A DNA stretch of 41,009 nt from Pseudomonas sp. KK4 (GCF_001984065.1 NZ_LYVP01000050.1:1-41009), one strand, 5' to 3'; counted from the stretch's first letter, positions 17,331 through 26,161 are shown. Notes: generated from the letters alone by a model not told the origin. Translations and numbers: made by a program.

Positions 17331-18395
17331 TTAGTTGACCTTGGCGTTCAGCTCACCCTTGAGGTAACGCTGGAACATCGCTTCCAGGGAGATCGGCTTG
17401 ATCTTGGAAGCATTGCCGGCGGTGCCGAAGGCTTCGTAGCGGGCGATGCAAACGTCGCGCATGGCGGTGACGGTGGCGCCGAAGAATTTGCGTGGGTCGA
17501 ATTCGCTCGGGTTGGTGGCCATCAGGCGACGCATTGCGCCGGTGGAAGCCAGGCGCAGGTCGGTGTCGATGTTGACCTTGCGCACGCCGTGCTTGATGCC
17601 TTCGACGATTTCTTCAACCGGTACGCCGTAGGTTTCTTTGATGTCGCCGCCGTACTGGTTGATGATCGCCAGCCACTCCTGCGGAACCGAAGACGAACCG
17701 TGCATCACCAGGTGGGTGTTCGGGATGCGCTTGTGGATTTCCTTGATGCGGTCGATCGCCAGCACGTCGCCGGTAGGTGGCTTGGTGAACTTGTAGGCGC
17801 CGTGGCTGGTGCCGATGGCAATGGCCAAGGCGTCGACCTGGGTGCGCTTGACGAAGTCAGCGGCTTCTTCCGGGTCGGTCAGCATCTGGCTGTGGTCCAG
17901 AACGCCTTCGGCGCCGATGCCGTCTTCTTCACCGGCCATGCCGGTTTCCAGCGAACCCAGGCAACCCAGCTCGCCTTCTACCGATACGCCGCAGGCGTGC
18001 GCCATGGCCACGGTTTGTTGGGTCACACGCACGTTATAGTCGTAGTCGGTCGGGGTCTTGCCGTCTTCGCCCAGGGAGCCGTCCATCATGACCGAGCTGA
18101 AGCCCAGTTGGATGGAGCGCTGGCAGACGTCAGGGCTGGTGCCGTGGTCCTGGTGCATGCACACCGGGATGTGCGGGAATTCTTCGATGGCCGCCAGGAT
18201 CAGGTGACGCAGGAACGGCGCGCCGGCGTATTTGCGGGCACCGGCCGAAGCCTGGACGATCACCGGGGAGTCAGTCTTGTCAGCGGCTTCCATGATGGCG
18301 CGCATCTGCTCAAGGTTGTTGACGTTGAAGGCTGGAACGCCGTAGCCGAACTCGGCTGCGTGGTCCAGCATCTGGCGCATGCTGATAAGTGCCAT
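17331..18395 (-). CDS. fba: Fructose-bisphosphate aldolase, class II
   Basis: Zinc-dependent aldolase of 354 residues that interconverts fructose 1,6-bisphosphate with glyceraldehyde 3-phosphate and dihydroxyacetone phosphate; in Pseudomonas it works mainly in gluconeogenesis. Class II features include VCMHQDHGTSP with metal-binding histidine, the GTSHGAYKF segment, HGSSSVP and the phosphate-binding KVNIDTD stretch. It begins MALISMRQMLDHAAE like other pseudomonad Fba proteins, with GGGAGAGACC just before the ATG. It is the last gene of the minus-strand tktA-epd-pgk-fba cluster, separated from pgk by two small lipoprotein genes and a REP doublet, so it may also have its own promoter. Confidence 0.96.
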   Translation of the reverse strand: MALISMRQMLDHAAEFGYGVPAFNVNNLEQMRAIMEAADKTDSPVIVQASAGARKYAGAPFLRHLILAAIEEFPHIPVCMHQDHGTSPDVCQRSIQLGFSSVMMDGSLGEDGKTPTDYDYNVRVTQQTVAMAHACGVSVEGELGCLGSLETGMAGEEDGIGAEGVLDHSQMLTDPEEAADFVKRTQVDALAIAIGTSHGAYKFTKPPTGDVLAIDRIKEIHKRIPNTHLVMHGSSSVPQEWLAIINQYGGDIKETYGVPVEEIVEGIKHGVRKVNIDTDLRLASTGAMRRLMATNPSEFDPRKFFGATVTAMRDVCIARYEAFGTAGNASKIKPISLEAMFQRYLKGELNAKVN

Positions 18396-18532
18396 TGTGA
18401 GGGTCTCTCCCGGTTGAAGTCGTTATTTTGCCAGCCTGCCGTAGCGGCGGCGGCGATTCAAGTTATTGCAGATCGGGGGTTGGTCCGGCCTGCCAATTCG
18501 GTGCTGCAAAATCCTGTGCGTTACGCAGAACC

Positions 18533-18625
18533 CTGTGGGAGCGGGCTTGCTCGCGAATGCGATCTGACATTCAACATCGATGCAAGCTGACCCACCGCTT
18601 TCGCGAGCAAGCCCGCTCCCACATG
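18533..18625. repeat. REP doublet (class A)
   Basis: Inverted class A pair at 18534-18557 and 18599-18625, between the MliC-like lipoprotein gene and fba on the same strand. Confidence 0.9.
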
Positions 18626-18643
18626 GGGTCCGTGGCGTATCGG

Positions 18644-18976
18644 TTATTGCGCTTTACAGCCACGGCCTATCAAATCATTGGTGGCGACCCAGTAAACCAG
18701 GCCTTCCTCACCTTTTATGTGAAACGCCAGCATGTCGTTGCTGTACAGCGAGCCCGACGCGCCGGGTTCTTCCTTCAGGCGGTAGACCTGATCGGCGCCG
18801 CCCAGGCGTACGTCGACTTGCCTGCGGCTGTCGTCGGCGTAGCGCCACACCACTTTGGCCTGGCTGTCGCAGGTCCAGGTGGTCCAGTTGTCAGCCGGGG
18901 CGGACGACTGGAAGGGGTTCAGGTTGGCGCACCCGGCCAGCAGTGCCAGCGCCGTAATGGCGATCAATCCTTTCAT
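18644..18976 (-). CDS. MliC-like lipoprotein, predicted lysozyme inhibitor
   Basis: A 110-residue predicted lipoprotein. The signal peptide MKGLIAITALALLAGC ends in a lipobox (LAGC, Cys16). The mature part has the MliC pattern: a WTC near the N-terminus, a central SGSLY in the position of the family's inhibitory loop, a following KGEEG with conserved Lys, and a C-terminal Cys (GRGC) able to pair with the first. MliC proteins protect the cell wall by binding C-type lysozyme. The ATG at 18976 has CGAGGA about 6 nt upstream. Upstream in-frame residues are not protein-like. It sits between pgk and fba with no evident metabolic link. Inhibition is inferred from family. Confidence 0.75.
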   Translation of the reverse strand: MKGLIAITALALLAGCANLNPFQSSAPADNWTTWTCDSQAKVVWRYADDSRRQVDVRLGGADQVYRLKEEPGASGSLYSNDMLAFHIKGEEGLVYWVATNDLIGRGCKAQ

Positions 18977-19032
18977 CCGTGTTCCTCGGCCGACAGCGCA
19001 CGCCGCCGGCCCTGAGTAAAGAGTCAGACCCG

Positions 19033-19254
19033 TCAAGGGCAACCATGTTCCTTGGCGGGCGTCTGGGTCTCGTACTTGTCCAGGCCCTCGGGCCCGGACC
19101 GCTTGTTGAGCACCGGATTGGTCTCCGCTTGCCATTCGGCCTGGTTGCAGCCGTTCTGGGGCTCGACCGGTGCAGGTTCCGGCGTGGCCTTCGGGTTACT
19201 CCCGCAAGCCACCAGCGAACCTGCGACGATCAACAGCGCTAACGTCTTGACCAT
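19033..19254 (-). CDS. Small lipoprotein of unknown function
   Basis: A 73-residue predicted lipoprotein. The signal MVKTLALLIVAGSLVAC ends in lipobox LVAC (Cys17). A proline-rich linker (PKATPEPAPVEPQNG) leads to a short hydrophilic domain with two further cysteines (NGCNQ and EHGCP), which could form a disulfide. I do not recognise a family. The ATG at 19254 has GGGAG about 8 nt upstream; a TTG/CTG-type extension of eight residues upstream is less likely. It starts 35 nt after the pgk stop, so it is probably co-transcribed with pgk, and the MliC-like gene follows. An envelope role is the most that can be said. Confidence 0.7.
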   Translation of the reverse strand: MVKTLALLIVAGSLVACGSNPKATPEPAPVEPQNGCNQAEWQAETNPVLNKRSGPEGLDKYETQTPAKEHGCP

Positions 19255-19289
19255 GAAAACACTCCCTTGCCAGGTCAAACGGGCGACCC

Positions 19290-20453
19290 TCAGGCCTTGG
19301 CCCGGCTTTCCAGGACTTCAACGGCTGGCAGCACCTTGCCTTCGACGAATTCGAGGAACGCGCCGCCACCGGTAGAAATGTAGGAGATCTGCTCGCCAAC
19401 GCCATATTTGTCGATGGCCGCCAGGGTGTCGCCACCGCCGGCGATGGAAAACGCCGAGCTTTCGGCGATGGCCTGGGCCAGCACCTTGGTGCCGTTGCCG
19501 AACTGGTCGAATTCGAACACGCCCACCGGGCCGTTCCACAGGATGGTTTTCGACGATTTCAGCAGTTCGGCGAAGTTCGCCGCGGTCTGCGGCCCGATGT
19601 CCAGGATCATGTCGTCGGCCGCGACGTCAGCGATCAGCTTGACGGTGGCTTCGGCGGATTCGGCGAACTCCTTGGCAACCACCACGTCGACCGGCAGCGG
19701 AACGCTGACCTTGGCGGCGATGGCGCGCGCGGTGTCCAAAAGGTCCGGCTCGTACAGGGATTTGCCGACCGGGTGCCCGGCTGCCGCCAGGAAGGTGTTG
19801 GCAATGCCGCCGCCGACGATCAACTGGTCGCAGATCTGGCTCAGGCTGTTGAGCACGTCCAGTTTGGTGGACACCTTGGAGCCGGCAACGATGGCGGCCA
19901 TTGGCTTGGCCGGAGCACCCAGGGCCTTGCCCAGTGCATCCAGTTCGGCTGCCAGCAACGGGCCTGCCGCTGCGACCTTGGCGAACTTGGCCACGCCGTG
20001 GGTTGAACCCTCGGCACGGTGCGCGGTGCCGAAGGCGTCCATCACGAACACGTCGCACAGGGCGGCGTATTGCTTGGCCAGGTCGTCGGCGTTCTTTTTC
20101 TCGCCCTTGTTGAAGCGCACGTTTTCGAACAGCACGATGTCGCCGGCCTTCACCTCGACGCCGTTCAGGTAGTCAGCCACCAGCGGCACTTCGCGGCCCA
20201 GAGCACGGCTCAGGTAGTCGGCGACCGGCTTGAGGCTGTTCTCGGCGGAGAACTCGCCTTCGGTCGGACGGCCAAGGTGCGAGCAAACCATCACGGCCGC
20301 GCCTTTTTCCAGGGCCAGCTTGATGGTCGGCAGCGAAGCCAGGATTCGCGCATCGCTGGTGACAACACCGTCCTTGACTGGGACGTTGAGGTCTTCGCGG
20401 ATCAGTACGCGCTTACCTTGCAGATCGAGGTCGGTCATCTTCAACACGGTCAT
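19290..20453 (-). CDS. pgk: Phosphoglycerate kinase
   Basis: Cytoplasmic enzyme of 387 residues that transfers phosphate between 1,3-bisphosphoglycerate and ADP in glycolysis and gluconeogenesis. The N-terminal substrate site is RVLIREDLNVPVKDG, followed by CSHLGRPTEG, LFENVRFNKGEKKN, VMDAFGTAHRAE and the nucleotide-binding GPVGVFEFDQFGNGTK near the C-terminus, ending with the GGGDT loop. The ATG at 20453 (MTVLKMTDLD) matches the usual pseudomonad start; a further start three codons upstream is possible. Its start lies 12 nt downstream of the epd stop, so the two are one operon. Confidence 0.97.
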   Translation of the reverse strand: MTVLKMTDLDLQGKRVLIREDLNVPVKDGVVTSDARILASLPTIKLALEKGAAVMVCSHLGRPTEGEFSAENSLKPVADYLSRALGREVPLVADYLNGVEVKAGDIVLFENVRFNKGEKKNADDLAKQYAALCDVFVMDAFGTAHRAEGSTHGVAKFAKVAAAGPLLAAELDALGKALGAPAKPMAAIVAGSKVSTKLDVLNSLSQICDQLIVGGGIANTFLAAAGHPVGKSLYEPDLLDTARAIAAKVSVPLPVDVVVAKEFAESAEATVKLIADVAADDMILDIGPQTAANFAELLKSSKTILWNGPVGVFEFDQFGNGTKVLAQAIAESSAFSIAGGGDTLAAIDKYGVGEQISYISTGGGAFLEFVEGKVLPAVEVLESRAKA

Positions 20454-20465
20454 GGGTCGCATTTC

Positions 20466-21518
20466 CTACTGTTTTGGAGAGGCAGCTGTCTGCAGATAAT
20501 GTTCTGCAACATCCAGCATTCGGTTGGCAAAACCCCATTCGTTGTCGAACCAGGCCAGGATGTTCACCAGCCGAGGGCCGGAAACGCGGGTCTGACTGGC
20601 ATCGACGATCGCCGAATGTGGGTCGTGATTGAAATCACAGCTTGCATGGGGTAGCTCGGTATAGGCCAAAAGCCCCTTGAGCGGGCCGCTGGTGGCAGCC
20701 TCGCGCAGGATCCGGTTGACCTCGGCGGCGTCGGTGTCGCTCACGGTCTGCATCGTGATATCGAGGCAGGAGACGTTCACTGTCGGCACGCGTACGGCTT
20801 TGGCCTGGATTCGACCGGCAAGTTCCGGCAGCAGGCGCTCGATGCCACGCGCCAGACCGGTGGACACCGGGATCACCGACTGGAACGCCGAACGGGTGCG
20901 GCGCAGGTCTTCATGATGATAGGCGTCGATCACCGGCTGGTCGTTCATCGCCGAGTGGATGGTGGTGATCGACACGTATTCCAGACCGATGGCCTGGTCC
21001 AGCAGGCGCAACAGCGGCACGCCGCAGTTGGTGGTGCAGGAGGCGTTGGACACCAGCCGTTCGTCACCGGTCAGGCAATCCTGGTTCACGCCGTAGACGA
21101 TGGTGGCGTCGACATCCGACTCGCTGGCCATCGGCTGGGAAAACAGCACCCGAGGCGCGCCAGCGTCGAGGAAACGCTGACCGTCTTCGCGGGTGTGCCA
21201 GGCACCGGAGCATTCGAGCACCAGATCGACGCCCAGGGACGCCCAATCGATGCCTTCGGGGGTGGCGCTGCGCAGGACCTTCACGCAGTCGCCATTAATA
21301 TGCAGACAATCGCCGTCGACCTTCACCTCACCGGGAAAGCGCCCGTGGGTGGAGTCGAAGCGTGTCAGGTATTCGATGCTGGCCATGTCGGCCAGGTCGT
21401 TGATCGCGACAATTTCAAACCCGGCCTTCTCGCCTCGCTCGAACAACGCACGCAAGACGCAACGACCAATTCGGCCGTAGCCGTTGAGTGCAACTTTGTA
21501 GGGACGCGGTTGAGGCAT
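20466..21518 (-). CDS. epd: D-erythrose-4-phosphate dehydrogenase
   Basis: NAD-dependent enzyme that oxidises erythrose 4-phosphate to 4-phosphoerythronate for pyridoxal phosphate synthesis. The 350-residue protein has the GAPDH fold: NGYGRIGR for NAD binding, the active-site SNASCTTNCG with nucleophile Cys161, and FDNEWGFANRM near the end. It is called Epd rather than GAPDH because of its place between tkt and pgk and the CTTNCGVPLLRLLDQAIGLEY and HSAMNDQPVIDAYH segments typical of Epd. GAPDH activity cannot be excluded from sequence alone. The tktA stop lies 150 nt upstream, with a REP doublet between. Confidence 0.93.
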   Translation of the reverse strand: MPQPRPYKVALNGYGRIGRCVLRALFERGEKAGFEIVAINDLADMASIEYLTRFDSTHGRFPGEVKVDGDCLHINGDCVKVLRSATPEGIDWASLGVDLVLECSGAWHTREDGQRFLDAGAPRVLFSQPMASESDVDATIVYGVNQDCLTGDERLVSNASCTTNCGVPLLRLLDQAIGLEYVSITTIHSAMNDQPVIDAYHHEDLRRTRSAFQSVIPVSTGLARGIERLLPELAGRIQAKAVRVPTVNVSCLDITMQTVSDTDAAEVNRILREAATSGPLKGLLAYTELPHASCDFNHDPHSAIVDASQTRVSGPRLVNILAWFDNEWGFANRMLDVAEHYLQTAASPKQ

Positions 21519-21571
21519 GGGGTTCTCGATTACCGTGGTGAATCAGTCAGTGCATGGCGTCCGGGCTATCG

Positions 21572-21639
21572 CTTTCGCGAGCAAGCCCGCTCCCACATTG
21601 GAATGCATTTCCATGTGGGAGCGGGCTTGCTCGCGAAGA
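21572..21639. repeat. Compact REP doublet (class A)
   Basis: Inverted class A pair at 21572-21597 and 21614-21639, only about 16 nt apart, and the spacer is self-complementary (ATTGGAATGCATTTCCAT). It lies between tktA and epd within the same-strand cluster and could reduce read-through or set separate mRNA stability. Confidence 0.9.
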
Positions 21640-21667
21640 CGTCAGTCCAGACGACATCTTTTGCGGA

Positions 21668-23665
21668 TCAGTCTTCCAGCAGCTCTTCAGCCTGGCCGAG
21701 GATGTTTTCCAGGGTGAAGCCGAACTCCTCGAACAAGGCAGGCGCAGGCGCCGACTCGCCGTAGGTGGTCATGCCGATCACGCGGCCTTCCAGCCCTACG
21801 TACTTGTACCAGTAGTCCGCGATGGAGGCTTCGATGGCAATACGGGCGCTGACCTGCAACGGCAGGACCGATTGCTTGTAGCCGGCGTCCTGGGCATCGA
21901 ACACGCTGGTGCACGGCATGGAAACCACACGCACGTTGCGGCCCTGCTCGGTCAGTTTGTCGTAGGCCTGAACGGCCAGACCCACTTCGGAACCGGTGGC
22001 GATCAGGATCAGCTCAGGCTCGCCCACACAGTCCTTCAACACATAACCACCCCGGTTGATATCGGCGATCTGGCCGGCATCACGGGTTTGGTGCTGCAGG
22101 TTCTGACGGGAGAAGATCAGGGCCGAAGGACCGTCCTTGCGCTCCAGTGCATGTTTCCAGCACACCGCCGATTCCACGGCATCGGCGGGACGCCAGGTGT
22201 CGAGGTTCGGGGTGCAGCGCAGGCTGGCCAATTGCTCGACCGGCTGGTGAGTCGGGCCGTCTTCGCCCAGACCGATGGAGTCGTGGGTGTAGACGTGGAT
22301 CACGCGCTGTTTCATCAGTGCCGACATGCGCACGGCATTGCGGGCGTATTCCATGAACATCAGGAAGGTCGCGCCGTAAGGCACCAGGCCGCCGTGCAGG
22401 GCAACGCCGTTCATGATCGCGGTCATGCCGAACTCGCGCACGCCGTAGTACATGTAGTTGCCGCTGGCGTCTTCGGCGCTGACGCCCTTGCAGCCCTTCC
22501 ACAGGGTCAGGTTGGAACCGGCCAGGTCAGCCGAACCGCCGAGGAACTCGGGCAGCAGCGGGCCGAAGGCGTTCAGGGCGTTCTGGCTGGCTTTACGGCT
22601 GGCGATGGTTTCGCCCTTGGCGGCCACTTCGGCGATGTAGGCGTCGGCCTTTTCGCTGAAATCGGCCGGCAGCTCGCCGCTCAGGCGACGGATCAGCTCG
22701 TTGGCTTCGGTAGGGAACGCGGCGGAGTAGGCAGCGAAACGCTGGTCCCACTCGGCTTCAACGGCGCGACCGGCTTCCTTGGCGTCCCACTCGGCATAGA
22801 TGTCGGCCGGGATTTCGAAAGGACCGTAGTTCCATTTCAGCGCCGCACGGGTCAAGGCGATTTCCGCGTCACCCAGCGGGGCGCCGTGGCAGTCTTCCTT
22901 GCCTTGCTTGTTCGGCGAGCCGAAACCGATGGTGGTCTTGCAGCAGATCAGGGTTGGCTTGTCGCTCTTGCGCGCCGTCTCGATCGCGGTCTTGATTTCT
23001 TCCGGGTCGTGACCGTCGACATTGCGGATCACTTGCCAGTTGTAGGCTTCGAAGCGCTTGGGCGTGTCGTCGGTGAACCAGCCTTCGACTTCGCCATCGA
23101 TGGAGATGCCGTTGTCATCGTAGAAGGCGATCAGCTTGCCCAGGCCCAAGGTGCCGGCCAGGGAGCCGACTTCGTGGGAAATGCCTTCCATCATGCAGCC
23201 ATCACCCAGGAATACGTAGGTGTGGTGGTCGACGATGTTGTGGCCGGGACGGTTGAACTGCGCCGCCATGACTTTTTCCGCCAGGGCGAAGCCCACGGCG
23301 TTGGCCAGACCCTGACCCAGCGGGCCGGTGGTGGTTTCAACACCTGGGGTGTAGCCGAATTCCGGGTGGCCCGGTGTGCGACTGTGCAGTTGACGGAACT
23401 GCTTGAGGTCGTCGATCGACAGGTCGTAGCCGGTCAGGTGCAGCAACGAGTAGATCAACATCGAGCCGTGACCGTTGGACAGCACGAAGCGGTCACGGTC
23501 GGCGAAGGATGGATTGCTCGGGTTGTGCTTGAGGTAGTCGCGCCACAGCACCTCGGCGATATCCGCCATACCCATAGGGGCACCGGGATGGCCGCTGTTG
23601 GCTTTTTGCACGGCATCCATGCTGAGGGCACGAATGGCGTTGGCGCGCTCACGACGGCTAGGCAT
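21668..23665 (-). CDS. tktA: Transketolase
   Basis: Thiamine diphosphate enzyme of 665 residues that moves two-carbon units between sugar phosphates in the pentose phosphate pathway. It has the opening ANAIRALSMDAVQKANSGHPG, the ThDP/Mg motif GDGCMMEG with the downstream N, the HSRTPGHPEF and GPLGQGLANAVG segments, and the C-terminal half with GEDGPTHQPVEQL. The ATG at 23665 (MPSRRERANAIRAL) has AGGAG about 7 nt upstream; a longer open frame 5' of it lacks a ribosome-binding site. First gene of the minus-strand cluster and divergent from the SahR-like/metK operon. The 273-nt spacer holds its promoter, which I cannot place. Confidence 0.97.
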   Translation of the reverse strand: MPSRRERANAIRALSMDAVQKANSGHPGAPMGMADIAEVLWRDYLKHNPSNPSFADRDRFVLSNGHGSMLIYSLLHLTGYDLSIDDLKQFRQLHSRTPGHPEFGYTPGVETTTGPLGQGLANAVGFALAEKVMAAQFNRPGHNIVDHHTYVFLGDGCMMEGISHEVGSLAGTLGLGKLIAFYDDNGISIDGEVEGWFTDDTPKRFEAYNWQVIRNVDGHDPEEIKTAIETARKSDKPTLICCKTTIGFGSPNKQGKEDCHGAPLGDAEIALTRAALKWNYGPFEIPADIYAEWDAKEAGRAVEAEWDQRFAAYSAAFPTEANELIRRLSGELPADFSEKADAYIAEVAAKGETIASRKASQNALNAFGPLLPEFLGGSADLAGSNLTLWKGCKGVSAEDASGNYMYYGVREFGMTAIMNGVALHGGLVPYGATFLMFMEYARNAVRMSALMKQRVIHVYTHDSIGLGEDGPTHQPVEQLASLRCTPNLDTWRPADAVESAVCWKHALERKDGPSALIFSRQNLQHQTRDAGQIADINRGGYVLKDCVGEPELILIATGSEVGLAVQAYDKLTEQGRNVRVVSMPCTSVFDAQDAGYKQSVLPLQVSARIAIEASIADYWYKYVGLEGRVIGMTTYGESAPAPALFEEFGFTLENILGQAEELLED

Positions 23666-23870
23666 CGCTGTTCTCCTGCGGGTTCTGAATCGAGAGTGAA
23701 TAAAACGAAACGGAAAAAAGGCGAGCATTTTCCCTCACCGGGCCGCCTCGGGGCAATGACAGATAGTCATCTGAAGGCGTTTTTCCAATGGATAACCCTG
23801 GTTTGGCCAGGTGAATCCTTTCCGCCTTCCGTTTGTTGACTGAAGCTAACGTGAAGAAGTGCCATCTATC

Positions 23871-23900
23871 GAGCAATATCAAAACTTTTTGATATTGCTC
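23871..23900. promoter_or_regulatory. 30-bp palindrome, probable operator of the SahR-like regulator
   Basis: Perfect 14-bp arms, GAGCAATATCAAAA (23871-23884) and TTTTGATATTGCTC (23887-23900), separated by CT. It ends directly against the -35 element of the promoter in front of the SahR-like gene. Size and symmetry suit a dimeric winged-helix ArsR protein. I did not find a second copy by eye elsewhere in the window. Confidence 0.7.
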
Positions 23901-23929
23901 TTGCGATGCCATCGGTGCGTGACTAGACT
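23901..23929 (+). promoter_or_regulatory. Sigma-70 promoter of the SahR-like/metK operon
   Basis: TTGCGA (23901-23906) and TAGACT (23924-23929) are separated by 17 nt. The expected transcription start is about 23935-23937, only a few bases before the ATG at 23939, which has no Shine-Dalgarno; the mRNA may thus be leaderless. Confidence 0.55.
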
Positions 23930-23938
23930 GCCGGCCTT

Positions 23939-24934
23939 ATGAACCTACGTGTGCCTTCCATTCGCCATGACGATTGCGATGAGCTGGCGGCCCTTTGCAA
24001 GGCCGGCGGCGATCCGTTGCGTTTGAATGTCTTGCGCGCGCTGGCCAACGATTCGTTTGGCGTGCTGGAACTGGCGCAGATCTTCGGCATCGGCCAGTCG
24101 GGCATGAGTCACCACCTGAAGGTACTGGCCCAGGCCGACCTAGTGGCGACCCGCCGTGAAGGCAATGCGATTTTTTACCGCCGCGCCCTGCCCCACACCG
24201 CTCTGCTGGGCGGCAAGCTGCACGCGGCGTTGCTGGAAGAAGTCGATGAGCTGATGCTGCCTGCCGATGTGCAGTCGCGCATCGCCCAGGTCCACGGGCA
24301 GCGCGCCGCCGCCAGCCAGGACTTTTTCTCACGGGTGGCGGAGAAGTTTCGCGCCCAGCAGGACTTGATCGCCGGCCTGCCGCAATACCGCGACAGCGTG
24401 GTGGCCCTGCTCGACAAGTTGAGTTTCGACGAAGGCGCCACGGCCATCGAAGTCGGCCCCGGGGACGGTGCTTTCCTTCCGGAACTGGCGCGCCGCTTCA
24501 GTCAGGTTACGGCGCTGGACAACAGCCCGGCGATGCTCGAACTGGCGCGCCAGGTGTGCGAGCGCCAGGCGCTGACCAACGTCAGCCTGCAACTGGCCGA
24601 TGCCCTGGACGGCGTGGGTTTGAAGGCCGATTGCGTGGTGCTGAACATGGTGCTTCATCATTTCGCCGCGCCGGCCGATGCCCTGCGGCACATGGGCCAT
24701 TTGCTGCAACCAGGCGGTAGCCTGTTAGTGACAGAGTTATGTAGCCACAACCAGAGTTGGGCCAGGGAAGCCTGCGGTGATCTCTGGTTGGGGTTTGAAC
24801 AGGACGATCTGGCCCGTTGGGCCACCGCTGCGGGACTCGTTCCCGGGGAAAGCCTCTATGTAGGCTTACGTAATGGTTTCCAGATTCAGGTCCGCCATTT
24901 TCAGCGGCCGGCTGGCGACACTCACCATCGGTAA
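23939..24934 (+). CDS. sahR: ArsR-type regulator fused to a SAM methyltransferase domain, SahR-like
   Basis: A 331-residue protein with an N-terminal winged helix (about 15-85, ILGIG-like turn with GQSGMSHHLKVLAQADLV and wing REGNAIFYRRA) and a C-terminal class I methyltransferase-like domain (SAM motif EVGPGDG at about 171-177). It lacks the ELCVCDL metal site of classical ArsR (here GVLELAQI), so it is not a metal sensor. ArsR proteins with this architecture include SahR, known in Proteobacteria as a repressor of SAM-cycle genes released by SAH. metK follows 18 nt downstream and a 30-bp palindrome lies in front, both fitting that role. The methyltransferase-like domain is probably the ligand sensor, though real methylation is possible. 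There is no ribosome-binding site before the ATG. Confidence 0.82.
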   Translation: MNLRVPSIRHDDCDELAALCKAGGDPLRLNVLRALANDSFGVLELAQIFGIGQSGMSHHLKVLAQADLVATRREGNAIFYRRALPHTALLGGKLHAALLEEVDELMLPADVQSRIAQVHGQRAAASQDFFSRVAEKFRAQQDLIAGLPQYRDSVVALLDKLSFDEGATAIEVGPGDGAFLPELARRFSQVTALDNSPAMLELARQVCERQALTNVSLQLADALDGVGLKADCVVLNMVLHHFAAPADALRHMGHLLQPGGSLLVTELCSHNQSWAREACGDLWLGFEQDDLARWATAAGLVPGESLYVGLRNGFQIQVRHFQRPAGDTHHR

Positions 24935-24952
24935 TTTCAGGAAAACATCGAG

Positions 24953-26143
24953 ATGAGCGAATACTCCCTTTTCACCTCCGAGTCCGTGTCTGAAGGGCAT
25001 CCGGACAAAATCGCCGACCAGATTTCTGATGCGGTGCTGGACGCCATCATCGCTGAAGACAAGTTCGCCCGTGTGGCGTGCGAGACTCTGGTGAAAACGG
25101 GCGTGGCGATCATCGCCGGCGAAGTGACCACTTCGGCCTGGGTCGACCTGGAGCAGATCGTTCGTGACGTGATCACCGACATCGGCTACACCAGCTCCAA
25201 CGTCGGCTTCGACGGCGCGACCTGCGGCGTGATGAACATCATCGGCAAGCAGTCCCCTGACATCAACCAGGGTGTCGACCGTGCCAAGCCTGAAGATCAG
25301 GGCGCCGGCGACCAGGGCCTGATGTTCGGCTACGCCAGCAACGAAACCGACGTGCTGATGCCGGCACCGATCACCTTCTCGCACCAGTTGGTTCAGCGCC
25401 AGGCCGAGGCCCGCAAATCCGGCCTGCTGCCGTGGCTGCGTCCGGACGCCAAGTCGCAAGTGACCTGCCGTTACGAAAACGGCAAGGTCGTGGGTATCGA
25501 CGCGGTTGTTCTGTCGACCCAGCACAACCCGGAAGTGTCGTACAACGACCTGCGCGAAGGCGTGATGGAACTGATCGTCAAGCACGTGCTGCCGGCCGAA
25601 CTGCTGACCAAGGACACCCAGTTCCACATCAACCCGACGGGCCAGTTCATCATCGGTGGCCCGGTGGGCGACTGCGGCCTGACCGGTCGCAAGATCATCG
25701 TCGACAGCTACGGCGGCATGGCTCGCCACGGTGGCGGCGCGTTCTCCGGCAAGGATCCATCGAAGGTAGACCGTTCGGCGGCCTACGCCGGTCGTTACGT
25801 GGCCAAGAACATCGTTGCCGCCGGCCTGGCCGAGCGTTGCGAGATTCAGGTGTCCTACGCCATCGGCGTCGCTCAGCCGACTTCGATCTCGCTGAACACC
25901 TTCGGCACCGGCAAGATCAGCGATGACAAGATCGTCAAACTGGTCCGCGAAGTGTTCGACCTGCGTCCATACGCGATCACCAAGATGCTCGACCTGCTGC
26001 ACCCGATGTACCAGGAAACCGCCGCGTACGGCCACTTCGGTCGCACCCCGCAGACCAAGACCGTGGGCGACGATACCTTCACCACGTTCACCTGGGAAAA
26101 AACCGACCGCGCCGACGCACTGCGTTCTGCTGCTGGTCTGTAA
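24953..26143 (+). CDS. metK: S-adenosylmethionine synthase
   Basis: Makes SAM from methionine and ATP. The 396-residue protein carries the expected GHPDKIADQISDAVLD at the N-terminus, the GAGDQGLMFGYA hexapeptide-type motif, DTQFHINPTGQFIIGGP and the P-loop-like GGGAFSGKDPSKVDRS. The ATG follows an AGGAAAA site. It lies 18 nt after the SahR-like gene, in the same transcript, and ends with a strong terminator at 26162-26198. Expression is thus probably controlled by the regulator encoded just upstream. Confidence 0.98.
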   Translation: MSEYSLFTSESVSEGHPDKIADQISDAVLDAIIAEDKFARVACETLVKTGVAIIAGEVTTSAWVDLEQIVRDVITDIGYTSSNVGFDGATCGVMNIIGKQSPDINQGVDRAKPEDQGAGDQGLMFGYASNETDVLMPAPITFSHQLVQRQAEARKSGLLPWLRPDAKSQVTCRYENGKVVGIDAVVLSTQHNPEVSYNDLREGVMELIVKHVLPAELLTKDTQFHINPTGQFIIGGPVGDCGLTGRKIIVDSYGGMARHGGGAFSGKDPSKVDRSAAYAGRYVAKNIVAAGLAERCEIQVSYAIGVAQPTSISLNTFGTGKISDDKIVKLVREVFDLRPYAITKMLDLLHPMYQETAAYGHFGRTPQTKTVGDDTFTTFTWEKTDRADALRSAAGL

Positions 26144-26161
26144 AACTTTCCTGGCGGTACC

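Noticed and set aside
17307..18590. Plus-strand open frame opposite fba
   Set aside because: Antisense to a clear aldolase gene, and it begins in the terminator and ends in a REP doublet.
21554..23839. 761-codon plus-strand open frame opposite tktA
   Set aside because: Antisense shadow of transketolase; it starts within a REP unit and has no recognisable motif.
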